A stretch of DNA of 64,000 nt, taken from assembly GCA_001464815.1 (NCBI GenBank), contig LNDW01000016.1, positions 1 through 64,000 on the forward strand. Direction: 5' to 3'. This stretch comes from Betaproteobacteria bacterium Ga0077527. Its GTDB lineage: Bacteria; Pseudomonadota; Gammaproteobacteria; Burkholderiales; SG8-41. Under the pieces are notes generated by a model. That model saw nothing but the letters and a program-made list of their open reading frames with translations. It did no database searches and had not been told where the DNA came from. A program made the translations under genes and the position numbers. Position 1 is the stretch's first letter. Each line of letters begins with the position of its first letter. Positions 24,013 to 33,695 of the stretch are shown here, piece after piece.

Positions 24013-25005
24013 TCAATCAAACTTCAGATTCGCCTCGCGGATGATCTTCGCGTAACGCGCGGTGTCCGACCCGATCAGCCTGCCGGTATCTGCAGGTGAC
24101 ATCGGCCAGGGCTCGTAACCAAACACCGTCAGCCGCTGGCGCATGTCGGCATCCAGCATCACTTCGCTGATTGCCTTGTTCAGTTTGGTGATGACCGGTG
24201 ACGGCACCGCAGCCGGCGCAATGACCGCCGTCCACGCATCCAGCGTGTAACCGGCGGGTCCTCCACTCTGCGGCACTGTCGGCACATCGGGATAGGCCGG
24301 CAGCCGCGCCGGTGTGCCGATCGCCATCAGCCGCACGCGGCCCGCCTGCAGCGCCGGGCCCGCGGTGGCTGCGCTGCCAAAAGCCCAGGCCACCTCGTTG
24401 TTGGCCACGGCATTGAACAGTTGCAGGGTTTCCCTGAACGGCACATGCGACATCTGCACACCGGCAGCAGCCGCCAGTGTCAGCGAGCCGAGATGACCGG
24501 GACTGCCGACAAACTCCGAGGCATAGGCCAGCTTGCCGGGTGCCGCCTTCGCCGCCGCGATGATGTCGCCGACAGTCTTGAAACTCGAGTTGGCACCGAC
24601 CACGATGAAAAAGCTGTTGCGAAACAGCGGCGTCACCGGGCGAAAATCCTTGACCGGGTCATAAGGCAGCTTGCTGTAGACCAGCGTATGTGTGGTCAAT
24701 TGCGAGCCGCTGGCATAGGCCAGCGTATAGCCGTCGGGCGTGGCCGCTTTTGCGGCAGTCAGTGCGATGAAGCCATTGCCGCCGGGCCGGTTCTCGACAA
24801 TGAACTGTTTGCCGAGACTACGGCTCAGTCTGTCGGCGGCGAGCCGCAGCACGGTGTCCGGGCCGGCGCCGGTCGGGAACACGGTGATGATGCGCACCGG
24901 CCGCTGCGGATACTCCTCACTCGCCGCCGCTGTCGTCGTCAATGTGATCGCCAGCGGCAAGGCGAGTAATCCCGCGATAAAATATAACCTGTTGTTTTTA
25001 TTCAT
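24013..25005 (-). CDS. Bug/TctC family tripartite tricarboxylate transporter substrate-binding protein
   Basis: Signal peptide; YPQRPVRIITVFPTGAGPDTVLRLAADRLSRSLGKQFIVENRPGGNGFIA, PDGYTLAYASGSQ. Confidence 0.94.
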   Translation of the reverse strand: MNKNNRLYFIAGLLALPLAITLTTTAAASEEYPQRPVRIITVFPTGAGPDTVLRLAADRLSRSLGKQFIVENRPGGNGFIALTAAKAATPDGYTLAYASGSQLTTHTLVYSKLPYDPVKDFRPVTPLFRNSFFIVVGANSSFKTVGDIIAAAKAAPGKLAYASEFVGSPGHLGSLTLAAAAGVQMSHVPFRETLQLFNAVANNEVAWAFGSAATAGPALQAGRVRLMAIGTPARLPAYPDVPTVPQSGGPAGYTLDAWTAVIAPAAVPSPVITKLNKAISEVMLDADMRQRLTVFGYEPWPMSPADTGRLIGSDTARYAKIIREANLKFD

Positions 25006-25583
25006 TATTTTTTAACCTCCAGCAGGGAAGTGTCCTGCACCACCGGCACCTGGCCCGGCGGCGGATTGGCGATGGCATCTTCGAGCGATTTCGCGCCGCG
25101 CCACTCATTCGCCGGCCGGCTGCGACCGTCGGTGCCGACCTGATCCAGTCCCCAGTAGATTTCGAGGTTGTGACCGTCGGGATCGAGAAACTCCACCGCG
25201 ATCTGCACGCCGGCACGCCGCCGGCCTTCGAAAATGATTTTCGCGCCACAGGCCCGCAGGTGGTTGCGCGCGCGGAACACTTCATCCAGCGTGCCCACCT
25301 CGAAAGCCATGTGGTGCAGGCCGCGCTGGTTCTCGGGCCCGCTGGCACCACCGACCAGCGCCACGCCATGGTGATCGGTATTACAACGCATGAACACCAT
25401 GCCGCCCGGCATCATGTCCTCGCCGTAGATGTCCGACACCTTGAAACCGAGCACACCGGTATAGAACTCCACCGAACGCTTCAGGTCGGCCACCATCAGC
25501 ACCACATGCCCGATCTTGTTCAGCGAAAACGGCGGCTGCATTTTGCTTACCGCAGCCCTGAGCTGCGTGGCATCGACTGTCAT
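25005..25583 (-). CDS. VOC (glyoxalase/extradiol dioxygenase) family protein
   Basis: LNKIGHVVLMVADLKRSVEFYTGVLGFKVSDIYGEDMMPGGMVFMRCNTDHHGVALVGG...HHMAFEVGTLDEVFRARNHL; internal ATG 25583 preferred. Confidence 0.9.
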   Translation of the reverse strand: MTVDATQLRAAVSKMQPPFSLNKIGHVVLMVADLKRSVEFYTGVLGFKVSDIYGEDMMPGGMVFMRCNTDHHGVALVGGASGPENQRGLHHMAFEVGTLDEVFRARNHLRACGAKIIFEGRRRAGVQIAVEFLDPDGHNLEIYWGLDQVGTDGRSRPANEWRGAKSLEDAIANPPPGQVPVVQDTSLLEVKK

Positions 25584-25698
25584 GAAAGTCCCCTCCCCGG
25601 GATTTAAGGCATCGCGAATCATAACCGGGACCACAGGCACAATTGCGGCCCGCAAGAATCGGGTCGCCACCACCGCCGGCGCATCGTAATCTGCCGCC

Positions 25699-26565
25699 AT
25701 GAGCACCCCGAAACAGATCCTGAAAACCGGCCATCAGGACTACCGGCGCATCGCCAGCGCCATCGAATACCTGCGCGCCCACCACGACGATCAACCCGAT
25801 CTCGCCACCCTCGCCCGCCATGCCGGATTGTCCGGACCACATTTCCAGCGCCTGTTCACGCGCTGGGCCGGCGTCAGCCCGAAACGTTTTCTGCAGCACC
25901 TGACACTGGAGGATGCGCGGCGCCGTCTTGCCGCCAGCCGCAACGTGCTCGATCTCAGTGGTGAACTGGGCCTCTCCGGTGGCGGCCGCCTGCACGACCT
26001 GTTCGTCACCGTCGAAGCGATGTCACCGGGCGAAGCGCGCAGCGGCGGCGCCGGCCTCGACATCCACTGGGGTCTGCACGACAGCCCCTTCGGCCCTGCG
26101 TTGATCGCCAGCACCCATCGCGGCATCTGCGCATTGCATTTTTTGGATGATAAACAGCAAGACCCTGCGGCCCTGCTCGGCGGCGACTGGCCTGAAGCCC
26201 GGCTCAAGCACAGCGACAGCGCTACACGCGGCCTTGCACAACGGATATTTACCCCGCTCGACGGCCGCCGCCGCGAACCGCTGGCGCTGCTGTTGAAGGG
26301 CAGCAACTTCCAGCTTCAGGTATGGCGTGCATTGCTGCGGCTGCCGCCGGGGGCACTGACCAGTTACGGCGATCTCGCAGCCGCACTGGACGCACCCACT
26401 GCCGCACGCGCCATCGGCAGCGCCGTTGGCGCCAACCGCATCGGCTGGCTGATCCCCTGCCACCGCGTGATCCGCGCCGGCGGCGAAATCACCGGCTACC
26501 GCTGGGGCAGCTCGCGCAAGGCGGCGATGCTGGGCTGGGAAGCCGCGCGCAGCGAAGTTGTTTAG
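25699..26565 (+). CDS. AraC-HTH / O6-methylguanine-DNA methyltransferase fusion (Ada-like without N-terminal metal-binding domain)
   Basis: AraC-like HTH (LATLARHAGLSGPHFQRLFTRWAGVSPKRFLQHLTLEDARRRL) plus MGMT domain with GSAVGANRIGWLIPCHRVIRAGGEITGYRWG. Confidence 0.92.
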   Translation: MSTPKQILKTGHQDYRRIASAIEYLRAHHDDQPDLATLARHAGLSGPHFQRLFTRWAGVSPKRFLQHLTLEDARRRLAASRNVLDLSGELGLSGGGRLHDLFVTVEAMSPGEARSGGAGLDIHWGLHDSPFGPALIASTHRGICALHFLDDKQQDPAALLGGDWPEARLKHSDSATRGLAQRIFTPLDGRRREPLALLLKGSNFQLQVWRALLRLPPGALTSYGDLAAALDAPTAARAIGSAVGANRIGWLIPCHRVIRAGGEITGYRWGSSRKAAMLGWEAARSEVV

Positions 26566-27614
26566 AACGGCAGTTGGGCCTGTAATCCGGTTTCCGCGGC
26601 AATCCGCTTCAGGTCGTCGAGAGTATCATCCGGAAAGCTGATGCCCTGCGCGCGGTTGCGGATGTCATTACCTGCCTCGATTTCACCGGGATAAAACACT
26701 TCGTCGTGGCCCTGCGCCAGCGGCACCGACTTCACCTCGGCCACCCACTGCTCCATGCGCGCATTGAATTGCGCCAGCGGCTGCATCGCCTCGATGTTCA
26801 GCGCCATCACAAAATGGCCGCAATTGCTTTTCTCGGCGGTCTTGTACGGGCTGTGCACCGCTGACAGGAAACCGCTGCCGGTGAGCACGCCGGAGAGCAT
26901 GTCGACCATCGCCGCGATGGCATAACCCTTGTGCCCGGCCATCGGCAGGATGATGCCGTCGATGGCCTGCTGCGGATCAGTGGTCGGCGCGCCATCAGCG
27001 GTGATTGCCCAGCCCTCGGGAATCGGCAGGCGTTTGTTGCGCGCCAGGTAAATCTTGCCGCGGGCAACGCCGGTGTTGGCCATGTCCACCACGAAGGGCG
27101 CATGTTTGCCGGCAGGCGCGGCCATCGACCACGGATTGGTACCGACAATTTTTTTGCGGCCGCCCCAGGGCGCCATCGCCGGTCCGCCATTCGAAGTCAG
27201 CATCATCACGCAGCCGGCGCGCGCGCCCATCAGCGTGTAATACATGCAGGTGCCGAAGTGGTTGGACATGCGCACACCCACCGCGGCAATGCCATGCTGT
27301 TTGGCGCGACGGATTGCCTCCTCGGTCGCCAGTTTTGTCAGCACATGGCCGACACCGTCATGGCCATTGATCACCGCGATGCCGCCGGCATCCACCACCA
27401 ACTCCGGCGTGGTCAGCGGGCTCATCACCCTGTTGCGCAACCGGTCGAGATACCAGCCCAGGCGCAGCACGCCGTGCGACTGATGGCCCCAGAGGTCGGC
27501 CTGCACCAGGGTGTCGGCGACAAACCGGGCATCGGCCTCGGGCATGCCCTGCTGCGCGTAGACGGCGGTGGCAAAATCGCGGAGCTTGTTGTGGTTGACC
27601 GGGGCTGCGGGCAT
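26562..27614 (-). CDS. Malate/L-lactate dehydrogenase (Ldh2) family oxidoreductase
   Basis: ADTLVQADLWGHQSHGVLRLGWYLDRLRN, GVRMSNHFGTCMYYTLMGA, VGTNPWSMAAPAG; ATG at 27614. Confidence 0.92.
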   Translation of the reverse strand: MPAAPVNHNKLRDFATAVYAQQGMPEADARFVADTLVQADLWGHQSHGVLRLGWYLDRLRNRVMSPLTTPELVVDAGGIAVINGHDGVGHVLTKLATEEAIRRAKQHGIAAVGVRMSNHFGTCMYYTLMGARAGCVMMLTSNGGPAMAPWGGRKKIVGTNPWSMAAPAGKHAPFVVDMANTGVARGKIYLARNKRLPIPEGWAITADGAPTTDPQQAIDGIILPMAGHKGYAIAAMVDMLSGVLTGSGFLSAVHSPYKTAEKSNCGHFVMALNIEAMQPLAQFNARMEQWVAEVKSVPLAQGHDEVFYPGEIEAGNDIRNRAQGISFPDDTLDDLKRIAAETGLQAQLPF

Positions 27615-27715
27615 GACGGTCTCGCTTTCTGGGTTTCTGGTTATGTATTTTGAGTCGATTAAAAGCAATATGGATTATAACTGATAAGCCGGCCCGATCA
27701 CCCGAAAGGCAAAAG

Positions 27716-28153
27716 ATGAAGTCCTCGCTGCAACCAGGCCTCACCCACCGCATGCACTACACCATACCGCCGACCAAGACGGTGCCGCAGCTCTATCCGG
27801 AGTCGGAATCGTTCCGCGCGATGCCCGAAGTGCTCGCCACCGGCTTCATGGTCGGCCTGATGGAGTGGGCGTGCATCGAAACCATCAAACCGCACATCGA
27901 CTGGCCGCACGAACAGTCGCTGGGCACGCACGTCGACTTTCCGCACCTCGCCGCCACACCGCCGGGACTCACCGTGACCATTGATGTGCGGCTGGATCGC
28001 GTGGAGGGACGGCGGCTGCATTTCTCGGTGCGCGCCGATGACGGCATCGACACCATCACTGAAGGATCCCACCAGAGAGTGGTCGTGGACAGATCACAAT
28101 TCGATCAACGTATTGCCGCCAAGTTGGCGGCAGCAGCAAAACACACGGTATAG
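27716..28153 (+). CDS. FlK-like/hot-dog thioesterase family protein
   Basis: YTIPPTKTVPQLYPESESFRAMPEVLATGFMVGLMEWACIETIKPHIDWPHEQSLGTHVDFPHLAATPPG; ATG at 27716. Confidence 0.83.
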   Translation: MKSSLQPGLTHRMHYTIPPTKTVPQLYPESESFRAMPEVLATGFMVGLMEWACIETIKPHIDWPHEQSLGTHVDFPHLAATPPGLTVTIDVRLDRVEGRRLHFSVRADDGIDTITEGSHQRVVVDRSQFDQRIAAKLAAAAKHTV

Positions 28154-28212
28154 TACGTGTTGCAATCGCCGATTCGCGGCGCTGATTACCAAAAATAAAG
28201 AGGGCCCCCGCC

Positions 28213-29019
28213 ATGAACCTGCAGCAAATAACCGACACCGTTGTCACCTCGCTGACCGCACTGGGCCTGAAAATCCTCGGCGCAATCGCGGTCTGGATCA
28301 TCGGCCGCTGGCTGATCGGCCTTGCAGTGCGCCTGGTTTCCGCGGCGCTGACCAAGCAAAAGGTCGATCCGACGCTGCTGCGCTACATCGGCAACATCGT
28401 CAGCGTCGCGCTGAACATCGTGCTGGTGGTGGCGATCCTCGGCTACTTCGGCGTCGAAACCACATCCTTCGCGGCACTGGTCGCGGCAATGGGCATTGCC
28501 ATCGGCGCCGCCTGGGGCGGCCTGCTGTCGAATTTTGCCGCCGGCGCCTTCCTCGTCACGCTGCGGCCGTTCAAGGTCGGCGACTACGTCAAGGCCGGCG
28601 GTGTTGAAGGCACGGTGATGGAAATCGGCCTCTTCGGCACCGCGATCAACAGCCCCGACAACGTGCTCAACATCGTCGGCAACAACAAGATTTTTTCCGA
28701 CACCATCCAGAACTTCTCGACCAATCCGTACCGCCGCGTCGACCGCACCGCGCAACTGGCGCACAGCGTTGACGTGCATGACGCGATCAAGCGGCTGAAG
28801 GAGGCCCTGGCGCGCATCCCCAACGTGGCTGCGACACCCGCGCCGGATGTCGAGGTCGTCGACTTCACACCCATGGGTCCGGTGCTGGCGGTGCGGCCGT
28901 ACACCCACACCAATCATTACTGGCAGGTCTATTTCGACACCAACAAAACCATCACCGACACCTTCGGCGCCGCGGCCTACCCGGTGCCGGAAGCGCGGTA
29001 CCACATCAACCGGGGCTGA
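28213..29019 (+). CDS. Small-conductance mechanosensitive channel (MscS family)
   Basis: AALVAAMGIAIGAAWGGLLSNFAAGAFLVTLRPFKVGDYVKAGGVEGTVMEIGLFGTAI, canonical MscS pore/beta domain. Confidence 0.95.
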   Translation: MNLQQITDTVVTSLTALGLKILGAIAVWIIGRWLIGLAVRLVSAALTKQKVDPTLLRYIGNIVSVALNIVLVVAILGYFGVETTSFAALVAAMGIAIGAAWGGLLSNFAAGAFLVTLRPFKVGDYVKAGGVEGTVMEIGLFGTAINSPDNVLNIVGNNKIFSDTIQNFSTNPYRRVDRTAQLAHSVDVHDAIKRLKEALARIPNVAATPAPDVEVVDFTPMGPVLAVRPYTHTNHYWQVYFDTNKTITDTFGAAAYPVPEARYHINRG

Positions 29020-29024
29020 AACCG

Positions 29025-29453
29025 ATGAACCGCCTGATACCCATCCTGCTGGCTGTGCTGCTCGGCGCCTGCGCCGCAGCCCCCACGGGAAAAACGGATG
29101 TGCCACTGCTGGAAACCTACTGGAAAGCCGTCGAACTGGAAGGGGCTCCAGTCGAGGTCAAGGCCGGCGCCCGTGAAGCACATCTCATCCTGCGCCGCGA
29201 AAAAAACATGGCTGGCGGCTTCTCGGGTTGCAACACCGTGCGCGGCGCCTATGAAGTTTCGGGCAGCAGCCTGCGCTTCAAACAGATGGCCTCGACGCTG
29301 ATGGCCTGCCTGCCCGAGATCGGTGATGTTGAACGGCGCTTTAACGCCGCGCTCGGCGCCAGCGCAGGCTACCGCATCAGCGGCGACAGCCTCGAGCTTC
29401 GGGACAACGACGGCAAGGTGCGCGGACGCTTCACTGCGGTGCATCTGCGCTGA
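29025..29453 (+). CDS. META-domain lipoprotein
   Basis: Lipobox LLGAC after a signal sequence; GGFSGCNTVRGAYEVSGSSLRFKQMASTLMAC typical of META/HslJ-like domains. Confidence 0.88.
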   Translation: MNRLIPILLAVLLGACAAAPTGKTDVPLLETYWKAVELEGAPVEVKAGAREAHLILRREKNMAGGFSGCNTVRGAYEVSGSSLRFKQMASTLMACLPEIGDVERRFNAALGASAGYRISGDSLELRDNDGKVRGRFTAVHLR

Positions 29454-29924
29454 TCAGGCCGGCAGACCGATCACCATGCAGCTGCTCGCCAGCGGCGTGT
29501 TGTCGTAATAAGCCGCGCAGTCGCGAAAACCCAGGCTGCGATACAGCGCCTGCGCCGCCGTCATCTGCGGTAGTGTGTCGAGCAGCATCTGCCGGTAGCC
29601 CGCGTCGCGTGCAAAGGCCAACGCAGCCTCGACCAGTCGCCGCCCAAGCCCCGAGCCGCGGTATTGCGGTCGTGTATACAGCCGCTTGATCTCGCAGCGA
29701 CTTTCGTCCAGGGGCCGCACACCGGCGCAGCCCGCAGCCTGGCCATCCACCATCGCCAGCAACAGGATTCCACGCGGCGGCGCATAGGCGCCGGGCAGCG
29801 CGCGCAGTTCTTCGTCAAAACCCTGGAAGCAAAGACTGAAACCCAGCGACCCGGCGTATTCAACAAACAGGCTGCGCACTGCCTCCAGCGGTGGGCCAGG
29901 CACAGCGACGACGGCAATTTCCAT
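29454..29924 (-). CDS. GNAT family N-acetyltransferase
   Basis: EIKRLYTRPQYRGSGLGRRLVEAALAFARDAGYRQMLLDTLPQMTAAQALYRSLGF. Confidence 0.93.
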   Translation of the reverse strand: MEIAVVAVPGPPLEAVRSLFVEYAGSLGFSLCFQGFDEELRALPGAYAPPRGILLLAMVDGQAAGCAGVRPLDESRCEIKRLYTRPQYRGSGLGRRLVEAALAFARDAGYRQMLLDTLPQMTAAQALYRSLGFRDCAAYYDNTPLASSCMVIGLPA

Positions 29925-29942
29925 CGACTTATGCCGTCCGGT

Positions 29943-31124
29943 TCATTTCGCCCGACTGAGCAACCGCATACCCCGCTCCAGCCCATCCAGCGTCAGCGGA
30001 AACATGCGTCCGCCCATCAGCTCGCGGGTGATGCCGATCGACTCATGGTAGTTCCACACCGCTTCCGGCTGCGGGTTGAGCCAGATCGCATGGGCATAGA
30101 CATCGAGCGCGCGCTGCAGCCATAACGCGCCCGGCTCTTCGTTGCTGTGCTCGACGCTGCCGCCGGGATAGGTGATCTCGTACGGGCTCATCGTTGCATC
30201 GCCGACAAAAATCACTTTGTAATCATGGGGATAGGTGTGCAGCACATCCCAGGTTGCGATCCGCTCGGTAGCCCTGCGGCGGTTGTCCTTCCACACCCGT
30301 TCGTAAAGGAAGTTGTGGAAGTAGAAGTATTCGAGGTGCTTGAACTCGGTGCGTGTCGCCGAGAACAACTGCTCGCAGACGCGGATGTGGTCATCCATCG
30401 AGCCGCCGATGTCGAAGAACAGCAGCACCTTCACCGCGTTGTGGCGCTCCGGCACCAGTTTCAGATCCAGCCAGCCGGCGTTTTTGGCGGTGGAGCGGAT
30501 GGTGTCATCGAGGTCCAGCACTTCCGGCGCGCCGGTGCGCGCGAACTTGCGCAGCTTTTTCAGCGCGACCTTGATGTTGCGCGTGCCCAGCTCCACGCTG
30601 TCATCAAGGTTCCTGAATTCGCGCTGGTCCCACACCTTCACCGCACGGCGGTTGCGCGACTCGTGCTGGCCGATGCGCACACCTTCCGGGTTGTAGCCGT
30701 AGGCGCCGAAAGGACTGGTGCCGCCGGTGCCTATCCATTTGCTGCCGCCCTGGTGGCGCCCTTTCTGCTCCTCGAGGCGCTTTTTCAGCGTCTCCATCAG
30801 TTTTTCCCAGCCACCGAGCGACTCGATCAGTTTTTTTTCTTCGTCGCTGAGGTTCTTCTCGACCAGCTTGCGCAGCCAGTCCTCGGGAATCACCGCCGCC
30901 GCGGCATCGATACCGACCACGCCCTTGAAGTACGCCGCGAACACCAGGTCGTAGCGGTCGAAGAACTTCTCGTCCTTGACCAGGCAGGTGCGCGCGAGGT
31001 GATAAAACTCCTCGACGCTGCCGAAGGCGACCTGCTTTTCCAGCGCCTGGATCAGGATCAGAAATTCCTTGATCGATGCGGGAACGCCGCCCTGGCGCAG
31101 CTTGAGAAAAAATTCAATGAGCAT
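29943..31124 (-). CDS. VWA domain protein, CoxE-like
   Basis: MIDAS-like LLFFDIGGSMDDHIRVCEQLFSATR; adjacent to a MoxR-type ATPase as in coxDE pairs. Confidence 0.88.
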   Translation of the reverse strand: MLIEFFLKLRQGGVPASIKEFLILIQALEKQVAFGSVEEFYHLARTCLVKDEKFFDRYDLVFAAYFKGVVGIDAAAAVIPEDWLRKLVEKNLSDEEKKLIESLGGWEKLMETLKKRLEEQKGRHQGGSKWIGTGGTSPFGAYGYNPEGVRIGQHESRNRRAVKVWDQREFRNLDDSVELGTRNIKVALKKLRKFARTGAPEVLDLDDTIRSTAKNAGWLDLKLVPERHNAVKVLLFFDIGGSMDDHIRVCEQLFSATRTEFKHLEYFYFHNFLYERVWKDNRRRATERIATWDVLHTYPHDYKVIFVGDATMSPYEITYPGGSVEHSNEEPGALWLQRALDVYAHAIWLNPQPEAVWNYHESIGITRELMGGRMFPLTLDGLERGMRLLSRAK

Positions 31125-31191
31125 CGCTTAAAGTCAGAACCTTTTCACCGCCAAGCCGCCAAGAGCGCCCAGAAGGCAACAACAGCATCAA

Positions 31192-32037
31192 TCAGCCCTT
31201 CCGCCGCGACATGAACACCAGCCGCTCGAACAGATGAACATCCTGCTCGTTCTTGATCAGCGCCCCGTGCAGCGGCGGCACGATCTTGTGGGTGTCCTGG
31301 CTGTGCAGTGCTTCGGGCGGGATGTCCTCGGCCATCAGCAGCTTGAGCCAGTCGAGCAGCTCCGAGGTGGTCGGCTTTTTCTTCAGGCCCGGCACTTCGC
31401 GGATTTCGAAGAAGGCATTAAGCGCCTGGCTCAGCAACTGCTTCTTGATGCCGGGGAAATGCACTTCGACAATCTGCGCCATCGTTTCCGCATCGGGAAA
31501 ACGGATGTAGTGGAAAAAGCAGCGGCGGAGGAAGGCATCGGGCAGCTCCTTCTCGTTGTTGCTGGTGATGATCACCAGCGGCCGGTGTTTGGCGCTGATC
31601 AACTGCTGCGTTTCGTAGACATAGAACTCCATGCGGTCGAGTTCGCGCAGCAGGTCGTTGGGAAATTCGATGTCGGCCTTGTCCACTTCGTCGATCAGCA
31701 GCACCGCCGGCTCGTCGGAAGTGAAGGCCTTCCACAACATGCCCTGCACGATGTAGTTGCCGATGTCCTTGACCTTCGGGTCACCCAGTTGCGAATCGCG
31801 CAGCCGCGACACCGCGTCGTATTCATACAGACCGTGCTGTGCCTTGGTCGTCGATTTGACGTGCCACTCGAACAGCGGCCGCTTCAGCGCCTTCGCCACT
31901 TCCAGCGCGAGCATGGTCTTGCCAGTGCCCGGCTCACCCTTGATCAGCAGCGGGCGCTCCAGCGCCAGCGCCGCGTTGACCGCCATCATCAGGTCGTCGG
32001 TGGCGACGTAGTTATCAGTACCGGTGAAGCGCGACAT
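31192..32037 (-). CDS. MoxR/CoxD-like AAA ATPase
   Basis: LLIKGEPGTGKTMLALEVA, VLLIDEVDKADIEFPNDLLRELDRMEFYV, ITSNNEKELPDAFLRRCFFHYIRFPD. Confidence 0.92.
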   Translation of the reverse strand: MSRFTGTDNYVATDDLMMAVNAALALERPLLIKGEPGTGKTMLALEVAKALKRPLFEWHVKSTTKAQHGLYEYDAVSRLRDSQLGDPKVKDIGNYIVQGMLWKAFTSDEPAVLLIDEVDKADIEFPNDLLRELDRMEFYVYETQQLISAKHRPLVIITSNNEKELPDAFLRRCFFHYIRFPDAETMAQIVEVHFPGIKKQLLSQALNAFFEIREVPGLKKKPTTSELLDWLKLLMAEDIPPEALHSQDTHKIVPPLHGALIKNEQDVHLFERLVFMSRRKG

Positions 32038-32139
32038 TATTTTCCCTTTAAAAACAATGACTTATATAAATTTCCACGGGTTACCACAACCTCCGTTCGT
32101 CCCGAGCTCGTCGAAGGACGAACAACCCAGACAAAACAC

Positions 32140-32739
32140 TCAGGCACAGCGCTCCAGATCCCCGCGCCGGTCGATGTCAAACAGAATGCCCGGATCATCA
32201 CACTCCACCAGCTTGAGCAGCGCCTGATTGCGCTGGACGACCGCACGCGCGCCGCTGTCGCCGGACAACAACTGCAACTCGGACAGGAAACGGCGGCTGA
32301 ACGCCACCGGATGACCGCGATCCCCCTGATATGACGGCGCCACGATGTCGGCACCGGCCATCAACGTGCGCACCACACGGGCAATGGTTTCGGGACGGAT
32401 GCCCGGCATGTCCGCCAGCGCAACAACCCAGCCCGAAGCATCGGCGGTCATGCGCACGCCATGCGCGAGGCTCACGCCCATGCCCTGCGCCGCATCCGGA
32501 CATCGGGTCACGCTGCAGCCTTCGGACTCGAGCAGTTCTGCCAGCGGAAAATCACCCGGCCGCAGCACCGCCATCACGTCGAGTCCGGCCGCGATCAGGT
32601 TGCGTGCGGCATGTGCCGCGATGGCCGCGCCGTCGTCCAGCGGATGCAGCAGCTTGCCGCCGCCAAAACGGGTGCCGGCACCGGCGGCCAGCAGGATCGC
32701 CCTCGGCATGCGGTCGGCGGCTTGGTCCGTGGTTTTCAT
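32140..32739 (-). CDS. MobA/MocA-like nucleotidyltransferase (possible molybdopterin cytidylyltransferase)
   Basis: RAILLAAGAGTRFGGGKLLHPLDDG, VVALADMPGIRPETIARVV, GDRGHPVAFSRRFLSEL, GDSGARAVVQRN. Confidence 0.88.
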   Translation of the reverse strand: MKTTDQAADRMPRAILLAAGAGTRFGGGKLLHPLDDGAAIAAHAARNLIAAGLDVMAVLRPGDFPLAELLESEGCSVTRCPDAAQGMGVSLAHGVRMTADASGWVVALADMPGIRPETIARVVRTLMAGADIVAPSYQGDRGHPVAFSRRFLSELQLLSGDSGARAVVQRNQALLKLVECDDPGILFDIDRRGDLERCA

Positions 32740-32895
32740 GAGCCTGATTATAATGGCCGCACCCGTGCCACCCCCTGGATTGCGCATCCGCAACAGTCCA
32801 CAACCCGACCGCCCCCCAGTCCCAGACCAGACTCTCACTCCGGACTTTCAACCACAGACTTCCAACCGCGGACACTCAGTTTCATCATCGACCCC

Positions 32896-33675
32896 ATGCC
32901 CAGACTCTGCGCCAACCTGACCATGCTGTTCAACGAAGTGCCGTTCATGGAGCGCTTCGCCGCGGCCGCACAGGCCGGCTTCCGCGGCGTCGAATACCTG
33001 TTTCCATACGACTACAACAAACAGCAGTTGCTCGAGGCCCTGCAGAAAAACAATCTGGTGCAGGTGCTGCACAACCTGCCCGCCGGCAACTGGGCGGCCG
33101 GCGAACGCGGCATCGGCTGCCATCCGCAGCGCACGGCCGAATTCCGTGAAGGCGTGGATCGCGCCATCGAATATGCGGTTGCGCTCGGCTGCACCCAGGT
33201 CAACTGCCTCGCCGGCATCCGCCCCAATCATGTCGATCCGATGGATGCGCGCGAAACCTTCATTCGCAACCTGCAGTACGCCGCGCCGAAGCTGCAGGAA
33301 GCCGGCATCAGGCTGCTGATCGAGCCGATCAACACCCGCGATATTCCAGGCTTTTTCCTGAACTACTCGGCGCAGGCCCTGGACATCATCAAGGCCGTCG
33401 GCTCCGACAACCTGTTCCTGCAGTACGACATTTATCACATGCAGATCATGGAGGGCGATCTCGCCCGCACCATTGAATCCAGCCTCCGGCTGATCCCGCA
33501 CCTGCAGCTTGCCGACAACCCCGGCCGCCACGAACCGGGCAGCGGTGAAATCAACTTCCCCTGGCTGCTCGCCCATATCGACCGCATCGGCTACGGCGGC
33601 TGGATCGGCTGCGAATACAAACCCGCCGGCGACACCGTGGCGGGACTCGGCTGGGCGAAGGCCTGGCTGAAATAA
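32896..33675 (+). CDS. hyi: Hydroxypyruvate isomerase family protein
   Basis: MPRLCANLTMLFNEVPFMERFAAAAQAGFRGVEYLFPYD..., LLIEPINTRDIPGFFLN, YDIYHMQIMEGDLARTIE; ATG 32896 within longer ORF 32461..33675. Confidence 0.93.
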   Translation: MPRLCANLTMLFNEVPFMERFAAAAQAGFRGVEYLFPYDYNKQQLLEALQKNNLVQVLHNLPAGNWAAGERGIGCHPQRTAEFREGVDRAIEYAVALGCTQVNCLAGIRPNHVDPMDARETFIRNLQYAAPKLQEAGIRLLIEPINTRDIPGFFLNYSAQALDIIKAVGSDNLFLQYDIYHMQIMEGDLARTIESSLRLIPHLQLADNPGRHEPGSGEINFPWLLAHIDRIGYGGWIGCEYKPAGDTVAGLGWAKAWLK

Positions 33676-33695
33676 AGCAATATTTACAGCAAGCG

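Noticed and set aside
31135-31191. 'cttttcaccgccaagccgccaagagcgcccagaaggc' as another dispersed repeat
   Set aside because: Resembles a commonly seen intergenic repeat type, but only one degenerate copy is visible here; not enough to support a claim.
29943-32037. MoxR + VWA pair as an anti-phage defence system
   Set aside because: The CoxD/CoxE-like arrangement with an adjacent MocA-like gene is a simpler explanation, and no effector or nuclease is present.
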